From Planctomycetota bacterium (lineage in GTDB: Bacteria > Planctomycetota > Planctomycetia > Pirellulales > Lacipirellulaceae): a stretch of DNA of 6,560 nucleotides. The notes below the pieces were generated by a model that was not told the origin of the DNA, did no database searches, and saw only the letters and a list, made by a program, of their open reading frames with translations. The DNA is taken from positions 1 through 6,560 of the forward strand of contig JAKEGR010000106.1 in NCBI GenBank assembly GCA_022615465.1. Direction: 5' to 3'. Shown here in pieces: positions 1-5,972 of the stretch (within the stretch, counting starts at the first letter, position 1; every line of letters begins with the position of its first letter). The position numbers were made by a program, and so were the translations under genes.

Positions 1-143
1 AGTACCCATACCGCAACGCTTGTCAGACAGCGCCGCGCGACGGAAACGAGCCGCGCATGCAGTCTGAGCGACTTGCTCTGCCCGAGGGGCACAGCGCCGT
101 TACCGCTGGTGATGGATACTAGATTGGGCACGGTGACTGGCAT
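1..143 (-). CDS. Possible start of the next operon gene, unknown function (partial, cut by left edge)
   Basis: An ATG at 143-141 opens a frame of 47 codons that runs off the left edge without a stop. It begins six bases after the stop of the large glycosyltransferase gene. A GAGG ribosome-binding sequence (156-153) lies nine bases upstream, inside the last codons of that gene, an arrangement typical of translationally coupled operon genes. By my count about 70% of third codon positions are G or C, clearly more than at second positions, which fits real coding sequence. The peptide starts MPVTVPNLVS; a basic stretch (LRLHARLVSVARR) is followed by the start of a hydrophobic run (LTSVAVWV), as if a cytoplasmic tail leads into a membrane segment. 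I recognise no family. In GC-rich DNA an open frame this short can occur by chance, so the call is tentative. Confidence 0.4.
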   Translation of the reverse strand, partial: MPVTVPNLVSITSGNGAVPLGQSKSLRLHARLVSVARRCLTSVAVWV

Positions 144-149
144 ACCCTA

Positions 150-3100
150 CTACCTCAAGTAATACTCGTTCGCGAGCTGTCCTGCCTGCTCTTCCTCGAG
201 ACGGATCGGTGCCGGCCGATGGTTCGTGTCGCGTAGCATGACCGCCGTCGCGTAATCCTCGTACGCGACATCCATATTCTCGCGCACAAATTTCGATACG
301 ACGGAATCATTGATTCGCCCTTGGCCAAATCGAGTGGTGCAATACCACACCCGTTTATGGTGTGCGAACAGTTCCTGCAATTGCTCGAGGTTATAGATCA
401 TCCGGCTGCCGCTGCGACGATCCAGAGGGATGTCGTGCGAATTGCCGATTGTGGCCTGTACCACCAACTTACTTTCCAACCAGTAATCCACTTTCCAGGG
501 TTGCTGGGAGTTTCCCGCCTCCAGAGCCACCAGGAAATTCTGAGTATGAGGAAACGTGGCGATGACGACATCGCCCTCACGAATGTGATCGCGCATGAAT
601 TGCGTTGGCCCGTCCCAATGTGGGTAACGCAATTCCCGCACATCAAAGGCGGCCACGCTAAAGTTTTCCATTTTGGTTGTTCGCACGAGCCGACCGCTCG
701 CCAAGCCAATCAAGAGAACGACCAAGCCTATGGCCACGCTGCGAACATAAACCCGATGCAGCACGGGCATCCGCGCGTCCTTCACTAATCGCCAAAGAGC
801 ACTCGCACTCGCCACGGCAGCCACAGCGGCAACCAACACGAGAATTGGTAGGAGATGGTACGAATAGCGGTTCGTCCGTAACGGCAGGAATGCCGACATC
901 AGCAGTGCGTTCGTCGTCAAGGAAATCAGCGCGAAGCGTAGCGGCTGCCGCCAGCGATGCCAAATCGCCAGTAAACACGCGACAACGAATGCGAGCATCG
1001 GCAAGAACGCGCTTCGTGTCCAAGACGCGTTCATCAAGAAGAAATCGAGGTCAAAGAACGGATAGCGCCACATTGGTTTGAGGGACAAGTCGCTGATACC
1101 CTCGCCGTACCACAATCGCTGCGTTTGTTGCAACACGCGATGGGCATTCTGTCCGGCGACGACCAGCAGCACGCAGGCTCCGGCAAAGTAGACGGCCGGG
1201 CAGGAAAAGACCGGGCGCAAATCGTGGCGACGTAGCACGAGTACGGCCATGGCGAGGCCGATGCCAAACATCCCGGCACCTTCCCAACTCAAATACATCG
1301 CGGAGATGCTGGCGGCGGAGGCCCACACCATCCCGCTGCGGACCCTCGATTGGCGGAATGCCTCGTACGAGAAATACATCGTCAGCAAGGTGAAAAACTG
1401 CACTTGCGACAAGTATCTGCCGAGATTGGCCCAGCCAATCACGTGCGGGGAAAGGCCATAAAGCACCGCCGCCGTCAGGCCTACGTACTGGTTAAACCAG
1501 CGAGTCCCCATGGTGCCAACCAACAGCAAGGTCGCTATCGACCAGACTACGGTCGGTATACGTAGCGCAAGTTGCGGATCGTCCACGAACAAGGCGCACA
1601 AAGCGGACGGATAGTAAGCAAGCTCGCTGGTGGAACAATAGCCGAACGGAAGATCAGGATCCACCTGGCCGCCGGGAACCCCGTATTCCAGCACGCCTTG
1701 TGTGAACGCATAAGCTCCAACCTCGTCGTGGTGAATGGGTTCGGCACGAATATCGCGGACCCTCAACCACAGCGAGACCCCGGCGATGGCCAGCCAGCAA
1801 GCTGCTACCCCATAGCGTTGCCATCGCGCACCGTGCCAGCCGATGCTCCATGGCGGTTCTCTCCTGACATCTTCTCGGGGAGCAATCACCACCAACAGCA
1901 GCCATTGCATCACGACGAACAGAATGATTGCCCAGAGCCAGAACGGTTGATAAACATCTGACATCGACCAGGTCACATCCCATGCGCAGAGTCTCGCTAC
2001 ACCCGCGGCGGCAACACTCGGTACGAGTGCCACGTAGGGCAGTATCGCGAGCCTGCCGTCTTCTGCTTGCGCCGTAACCGCACGGAACAATCGGGCCGTG
2101 GCAATGCAACCCAGCCAGCCGGTAAGCCCAAACATCCCGACGATTCCGAGGTGTGTCGCCGACCGAGCGATCCACAACGAGAGCGGAGGGTTCCATTCCG
2201 TGAACTCTCGATAGATCCGACGCGGAACCACCCCGAGGTAACCGATCTCTGCCTGGCAAGGCCGAAAATCGGCGTCATCATCAGGATTCAACAGATGCCA
2301 GTCGGCAACTTGGCCCGCCAGGCTACGCCACTCGCTGTTGGTGGCGACGTAGATGTGCTTGCCGTTGCGAGTGGTCGCTTCGCAATCGAGGCGTAGTCGC
2401 GGAGCTTCGCCCGCGGTCGCCGCCGCGACCGAGATCGTGTTTCGGCCCGAACGTAGCATCGCACCAATATCCAATGTCTGTTCGAGCGGTTGGTACGGCT
2501 TTTCGATGGCAAGTGACAATTGATCGTCGGATACGATCGTGCCATTAACGGCAAGACAATATGGTCCCGTGGTCAGCACACGGAGCCAACCTTCGCATGG
2601 TGAGCTTGGGATTTCGAAGGCACGCGAAAAAACGGCTGCTCCTGCACTTGTCTCGGCCGGCCTGATCCAAGCCGACCGCCTTAATTCGGTGACGGCGCGG
2701 GCAGGCCCTTCGACGCGCCCTCGCCAGACCACGACGGCACCTTCTTGGGGCTTTTTCCAATGGTCGTCGTCAAATTCGGTCTCATACCAAAACGAGCCGC
2801 GACGATCGTATACGTTGGCGGCGCGCCAATCCCCCGGCTCATCCAACGGCAATGTGACGCCGTCGGTAAAATCACACTCCCCGTGGACCGCCACCGCCGG
2901 CGGCCGATCGAGCATCGTTTGGGCCACGTGGATCGCGATACTGTTCTTGCCGACGTGAAGATACGGCGTAATATCGGTCACGATCGCGGCCATCGACCGC
3001 GCACTCATCCGTTCGGAGCGTCCGACCAGTCGGCCGTTGACATTCACCTCGATCACATCGTGCCCCAGTAGTTGAATCCACGCTTGCTCAGGTGTGCGCG

Positions 3101-3302
3101 TCAGGTGCCAACTCCGCCGCAAGTAGAGATGTTTGGCAGGCCCCGCTTGCTCCGCCAAGGTCAAAGGCCGCACTTGGGCCGCGATCGTGTAATCGGGCAC
3201 AAGCGGCGGATACCAGGTATGGAAGGCAAAACCACCCACGCCCACCGCAAAGGCTAGCAGCAATGCCAACTTTGTTGAAAGTACTCTCACTGGTAGCCTC
3301 AC
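150..3302 (-). CDS. Large GT39-type (GT-C fold) membrane glycosyltransferase with two N-terminal jelly-roll ectodomains
   Basis: Predicted inner-membrane glycosyltransferase that would transfer a sugar from a polyprenyl-phosphate donor to an acceptor on the periplasmic side. It has 1050 residues, roughly twice a typical GT39/ArnT-like enzyme. Visible parts: a signal-anchor helix (about 11-28); two tandem galactose-binding-like beta-sandwich regions (about 55-165 and 220-330) with NG turns at 89-90 and 253-254, LxxGxN motifs at 115-120 and 283-288, and D/E-W-R motifs; three extra helices (about 380-400, 418-436, 453-474); then the GT-C core from helix 498-514. The loop after that helix carries HHDE (524-527), the acidic pair expected of GT39 catalytic loops, and a GRY motif at 628-630. 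About ten further helices follow to 870, then a soluble tail (873-1050). Helix counting from a cytoplasmic N-terminus puts both the jelly rolls and HHDE outside, which is self-consistent. The start is GTG, overlapping the upstream stop as GTGA. A second in-frame GTG (codon 5, 3290-3288) has a better-placed GAGG six bases ahead and may be the true start. Donor and acceptor are unknown. Confidence 0.88.
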   Translation of the reverse strand: MRLPVRVLSTKLALLLAFAVGVGGFAFHTWYPPLVPDYTIAAQVRPLTLAEQAGPAKHLYLRRSWHLTRTPEQAWIQLLGHDVIEVNVNGRLVGRSERMSARSMAAIVTDITPYLHVGKNSIAIHVAQTMLDRPPAVAVHGECDFTDGVTLPLDEPGDWRAANVYDRRGSFWYETEFDDDHWKKPQEGAVVVWRGRVEGPARAVTELRRSAWIRPAETSAGAAVFSRAFEIPSSPCEGWLRVLTTGPYCLAVNGTIVSDDQLSLAIEKPYQPLEQTLDIGAMLRSGRNTISVAAATAGEAPRLRLDCEATTRNGKHIYVATNSEWRSLAGQVADWHLLNPDDDADFRPCQAEIGYLGVVPRRIYREFTEWNPPLSLWIARSATHLGIVGMFGLTGWLGCIATARLFRAVTAQAEDGRLAILPYVALVPSVAAAGVARLCAWDVTWSMSDVYQPFWLWAIILFVVMQWLLLVVIAPREDVRREPPWSIGWHGARWQRYGVAACWLAIAGVSLWLRVRDIRAEPIHHDEVGAYAFTQGVLEYGVPGGQVDPDLPFGYCSTSELAYYPSALCALFVDDPQLALRIPTVVWSIATLLLVGTMGTRWFNQYVGLTAAVLYGLSPHVIGWANLGRYLSQVQFFTLLTMYFSYEAFRQSRVRSGMVWASAASISAMYLSWEGAGMFGIGLAMAVLVLRRHDLRPVFSCPAVYFAGACVLLVVAGQNAHRVLQQTQRLWYGEGISDLSLKPMWRYPFFDLDFFLMNASWTRSAFLPMLAFVVACLLAIWHRWRQPLRFALISLTTNALLMSAFLPLRTNRYSYHLLPILVLVAAVAAVASASALWRLVKDARMPVLHRVYVRSVAIGLVVLLIGLASGRLVRTTKMENFSVAAFDVRELRYPHWDGPTQFMRDHIREGDVVIATFPHTQNFLVALEAGNSQQPWKVDYWLESKLVVQATIGNSHDIPLDRRSGSRMIYNLEQLQELFAHHKRVWYCTTRFGQGRINDSVVSKFVRENMDVAYEDYATAVMLRDTNHRPAPIRLEEEQAGQLANEYYLR
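153..156 (-). promoter_or_regulatory. Ribosome binding site for the possible downstream gene
   Basis: GAGG on the minus strand, formed by the last codons of the glycosyltransferase gene, nine bases before the ATG at 143-141. It is the main support for a real gene start at the left edge. Confidence 0.4.
3296..3300 (-). promoter_or_regulatory. Ribosome binding site candidate that may set the glycosyltransferase start at codon 5
   Basis: GAGGC on the minus strand lies right after the first candidate GTG (3302-3300) and overlaps the upstream TGA stop. It is placed six to seven bases before a second in-frame GTG at 3290-3288. A further AAGAAGG lies 12 bases before the first GTG, at an unusually long spacing. 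Either start keeps the signal-anchor helix intact and both allow coupling to the end of the TPR gene. Confidence 0.4.
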
Positions 3303-4705
3303 ATCCCCAGTCGACCTTCTTGGGCATAAGTGTTGCTGAACTTCGGTACGTGGAACAAATTCATGGCACGACCATACATTTCACGAGCCCGCACAAAGTC
3401 GCCAGTCTCGAAGTAAGCGTCGCCGACCAGCGAATGTACGTCGCTGGCAACCATGCGATCACCAATCGCGTTGAGCCGGGGTAGCAATACCTCGGCAATC
3501 TCCGCAGTACGCTGAGGAGTGACGATTAGTTGCGCCATACGGTGCGCAATCCAATAGGACGACTTCCACGGGACAATGGCGGCCGCTTCGCCCCATGACA
3601 ATTCCGCGCCGCTGTATTTCCCGTCCGCTGCATATTCCGCCGCCTGCTTCGCAATGATCATTGCCAGCAAGTCGCGCTGCGGGACTGCACCCTGCGTGCC
3701 CGACACATAGCGATCCAGCAAGGCCCGAGCGCGGTCCAAGTCGCCGCTCAACAGGGACTGGTGGGCCAGAAAGAACGCCTCGAACTTATCCGCGGATTGG
3801 TGCTGACGAAAACCCAGTCGGCCTTTCGCCAGCCAATATCGCTGGGTCTGGCCTAGCGCTGGCATAGCCGACTCGACTGAATTGAGCGCATCGGCGGCGG
3901 CGGAAAAACGACGTGCATTCTCCATCGAATTGGCCCGCGCAAAATGAATTTCGGCGACCCATCTCGGCCAAGTGGCTGCCAACGCCAACAGCACGCCGAG
4001 CGCCCCCCAGGCACCGGCGTAGGCAATGCGACGCGGCCAAGAGCCGCGTTGCGCGACAATTGCTGCCATCGCCGCCACGCCAACAAGCCACACGCCATAG
4101 GTGGTGTAGCGGAAAGGCAAGGTCAGCGAATGTTCGTGCATCAGCAAGACTTCCTCGCGGACGGAGTGGTCGCCCAAATCCGCCAGCCGGTTGGGAATGC
4201 CAGCCGAAAGCATGTGCTCGCTGTGTTGCCGGAAAACCGCACGCAACAAAGCGCGGTCTCGCAGCTCACTCTCGAATGATTCGATCAGCGTCGGAAAGTT
4301 CCACAGCGTCACAGCGAGGACGGGCAAAGTGATCGCGAGCAACAATCCGAACACATTTCCCGTCCAGCGCGGCCGAAATACCACCACCGCGATACCGCCA
4401 GCAATCGCCAAGAGCAGGGGCGTTGCAATGCTGTTCACACGCCACGGCCGTGGCGACTGGTTGGCCACCTCGGGAATGAACGTAGGCGAAGTTATTTCAC
4501 CCCACGGTATGTGCATCCCACGGAAGTCGCGGCTGATTGGCGGGCGGAGCCACGGTCCGCTCGCCAACGCGGCGCAGCCCGCTAATACCATGACCGCCAG
4601 CCCACGATTCGATAGAACCGCCGTTCCACACCGGCAGATCCATGTCAACACGCGATCCCAAATGGCCCGCACGAAACTAGTAATGGTGGAGATCATAGAG
4701 TGCAT
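3299..4705 (-). CDS. Five-helix membrane protein with C-terminal TPR-like periplasmic domain, unknown function
   Basis: I do not recognise a named family. The 468-residue product has hydrophobic helices at about 35-53, 92-110, 117-136, 202-219 and 227-246. The short loops RPRW (111-114) and QRGSWPRR (219-226) are basic, so by the positive-inside rule the N-terminus is cytoplasmic. The 54-91 and 137-201 loops and everything after 247 then lie in the periplasm. The C-terminal 220 residues are helical with TPR-like pairs: about 252-284 (AAADAL), 308-333 (LLSGDLDRARALLDRY), 350-378 and 421-452 (VGDAYFETGDFVRAREMYGRAM, the best match). Such repeats usually bind protein partners. It follows the adaptor gene by 53 bases and overlaps the glycosyltransferase start by 4 bases, so it is probably co-translated with that enzyme. 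Helix-plus-TPR layouts recall some O-antigen polymerase/ligase-like proteins, but five helices are too few and no Wzy_C-like loop is apparent. The ATG at 4705 has AGG only one base away; Met4 (4696-4694) has the same AGG ten bases upstream and is the likelier start. Confidence 0.82.
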   Translation of the reverse strand: MHSMISTITSFVRAIWDRVLTWICRCGTAVLSNRGLAVMVLAGCAALASGPWLRPPISRDFRGMHIPWGEITSPTFIPEVANQSPRPWRVNSIATPLLLAIAGGIAVVVFRPRWTGNVFGLLLAITLPVLAVTLWNFPTLIESFESELRDRALLRAVFRQHSEHMLSAGIPNRLADLGDHSVREEVLLMHEHSLTLPFRYTTYGVWLVGVAAMAAIVAQRGSWPRRIAYAGAWGALGVLLALAATWPRWVAEIHFARANSMENARRFSAAADALNSVESAMPALGQTQRYWLAKGRLGFRQHQSADKFEAFFLAHQSLLSGDLDRARALLDRYVSGTQGAVPQRDLLAMIIAKQAAEYAADGKYSGAELSWGEAAAIVPWKSSYWIAHRMAQLIVTPQRTAEIAEVLLPRLNAIGDRMVASDVHSLVGDAYFETGDFVRAREMYGRAMNLFHVPKFSNTYAQEGRLGM

Positions 4706-4706
4706 A

Positions 4707-4710
4707 CCTG
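4707..4710 (-). promoter_or_regulatory. Weak ribosome binding site that favours Met4 as start of the TPR membrane protein
   Basis: CAGG on the minus strand lies one base from the first ATG (4705-4703), too close to serve it, and ten bases from the in-frame ATG at 4696-4694. It therefore argues for a product starting MISTITS, three residues shorter than the longest reading. Confidence 0.4.
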
Positions 4711-4750
4711 GTCAGACATTGCCCGACTGTCTCGCCACATGACGCCGCAA

Positions 4751-4772
4751 CGCGCCGGTTACTCGCGGCGCG
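4751..4772 (-). repeat. GC-only inverted repeat spanning the adaptor stop codon
   Basis: A perfect 7-bp inverted repeat (CGCGCCG at 4751-4757, CGGCGCG at 4766-4772) is separated by eight bases that hold the TAA stop of the adaptor gene (4761-4759). All stem pairs are G-C. No T-run follows on the minus strand, so it does not look like an intrinsic terminator. As RNA it could form a stable hairpin between the adaptor and the TPR gene and affect transcript stability or relative expression; that role is a guess. Confidence 0.5.
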
Positions 4773-5871
4773 CCCATTGCTGCCAGTTAACATTGACCAG
4801 GTCGTTTTCTTCAACTGAATCCTGACCGTAGATGATCACTTCGTCGCCGGCGTCTAACCCAGCCAGAATTTCGACCTTTCCTTCGCCGGCAACTGCACCG
4901 GTGCGAACCTCGCGGATGCGTGCCCGGCTGTCCTCTACACAGAACACCATTGCCTTGGTTTGTTTTCGCATGATGGCTACCGTCGGGACGGTCGTAGTAG
5001 ACGCACTCCCACATTGGACGCGAACGAAGCCCGATATGCCGGCACGGATCCGATTCTCCGGATTGGCAACCTCCACAATCACTGGCAGCACACGCGTCTT
5101 GGTGGACACGACCGGCAGAATGCGCGTTACTCTGCCCGTAAAATTCTCCTGCGGAAACGCATCCAACACGATTTCGGCCGTTTGGCCGACAGAGAGCGAG
5201 TCCATTCGCTCCATGGGAAAATCCATCTGCACCAGGATCGGATCGAGTTGATGAACGACAGCCAACTGGGATCCACCAGCAACGCGCATCTGCGGAACTA
5301 CGTTGACCGAATCGACAACGCCATCGATCGGAGTCCGGACGACGCACAAATCCAAGTCGGCCTTGGCCAGATCCAACTCCAATTGAGCCGTTTCGACCGC
5401 CACTTCCGCCTCCTTCACTTGCAAGCCTGAAGCAGCCTTGCGGGAATGCAGGTCGATCATCGTATCGGACTCCTGCCGGGATTTGGCCAGCACGGCCGCG
5501 CGTTGTTTTACCAACTGTTCGAAGAGCAAAGGCTCGAATTCGAACAGCACTTCGCCTCGCTTTACGGCCGCCCCCGCCTGAAATCCGACCTGCTTGATAG
5601 ACCGGTCGGCAATACCAGGCGAGTTTAGCGGAATGGTGATAATCGCCGATTGAACGGGCAACGTGACTGACGTCCCGCCGATCGTCGCCTGCATTTCGTG
5701 CTCATCGACCTTGACGGTACGAACGGGAATTGGTTTGTTCGCGACGCGCGCTCGATCGGGATCCCAGGCACGCATCGCCTCCCGAGCCCGCCATTGCCAC
5801 GCGCCGACTAGCACCACGGCGCCGCCCAGTAGCAAGCAGCCGCAAAACCACCGCAACAAGTTCGATTTCAT
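4759..5871 (-). CDS. Periplasmic adaptor subunit (HlyD/RND membrane fusion protein family)
   Basis: Adaptor protein that bridges an inner-membrane transporter to an outer-membrane channel in tripartite export systems. The 370 residues are near the usual size for RND-type adaptors. An N-terminal hydrophobic segment (about 9-25) should anchor it in the inner membrane; Cys10 and Cys12 sit at the wrong end of that segment for a lipobox, so it is probably not a lipoprotein. The first lipoyl half is at about 75-112 (VGFQAGAAVKRGEVLFEFEP). A short alpha-helical hairpin follows (about 113-176, with heptad-like VKEAEVAVETAQLELDLAKAD). The second lipoyl half is at 177-208 (VRTPIDGVVDSVNVVPQMRV), then a beta-barrel (about 208-285, with VGQTAEIVLDAFP and RAGISGFVRV), and a membrane-proximal domain (about 286-355, ending GLDAGDEVIIYGQD). 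The start is supported by AAAGGGG seven bases upstream. No pump or channel gene is next to it; it sits between a flippase and a TPR membrane protein, so its substrate may be a surface glycan, but that is inference. Confidence 0.93.
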   Translation of the reverse strand: MKSNLLRWFCGCLLLGGAVVLVGAWQWRAREAMRAWDPDRARVANKPIPVRTVKVDEHEMQATIGGTSVTLPVQSAIITIPLNSPGIADRSIKQVGFQAGAAVKRGEVLFEFEPLLFEQLVKQRAAVLAKSRQESDTMIDLHSRKAASGLQVKEAEVAVETAQLELDLAKADLDLCVVRTPIDGVVDSVNVVPQMRVAGGSQLAVVHQLDPILVQMDFPMERMDSLSVGQTAEIVLDAFPQENFTGRVTRILPVVSTKTRVLPVIVEVANPENRIRAGISGFVRVQCGSASTTTVPTVAIMRKQTKAMVFCVEDSRARIREVRTGAVAGEGKVEILAGLDAGDEVIIYGQDSVEENDLVNVNWQQWARRE

Positions 5872-5972
5872 CGCCAGACCCCTTTCATAATTCGTCTATC
5901 GCTTCTTCGCCCGACTCAAATAACGCCTCGCCTCCTGCCCGGCAACGTGATTCACCTGCCAAAAGCATCTAC
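5872..5972. other. Intergenic gap between flippase and adaptor genes
   Basis: This is the longest non-coding stretch in the window at 101 bases. Apart from the adaptor ribosome binding site it shows no inverted repeat with a T-run and no convincing promoter. The closest promoter-like pair on the minus strand is TTGCCG and TTATTT with 16 bases between, a poor match. I read it as a spacer inside one operon, though a weak internal promoter cannot be excluded. Confidence 0.45.
5879..5885 (-). promoter_or_regulatory. Ribosome binding site of the adaptor gene
   Basis: AAAGGGG on the minus strand, seven bases before the ATG at 5871-5869. This is the best-placed Shine-Dalgarno-like sequence in the window and fixes the adaptor start. 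Confidence 0.65.

Noticed and set aside
1654..2259. Minus-strand frame of 201 codons inside the glycosyltransferase gene
   Set aside because: Arg-rich product without domain character, in a different frame from the helices and catalytic HHDE motif of the real gene.
4191..4742. Plus-strand frame of 183 codons opposite the TPR membrane protein gene
   Set aside because: It is antisense to a well-supported gene and its product is low-complexity polar sequence with no recognisable domain. Other plus-strand frames here look the same.
4842..5871. Adaptor as a lipoprotein because of Cys10/Cys12 near the N-terminus
   Set aside because: The cysteines precede rather than follow the hydrophobic segment and there is no L-x-x-C lipobox after a hydrophobic core with a cleavage context; a membrane anchor is simpler.
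5866..5887. Six-codon frame (ATG at 5887-5885) overlapping the adaptor start
   Set aside because: Its ATG sits directly on the adaptor ribosome binding site, it lacks its own, and such short frames are expected by chance.
5872..5972. Possible promoter upstream of the adaptor (TTGCCG, 16 bases, TTATTT on the minus strand)
   Set aside because: Weak match to sigma-70 boxes, and promoter consensus in the likely host is uncertain. The context fits an internal operon spacer.
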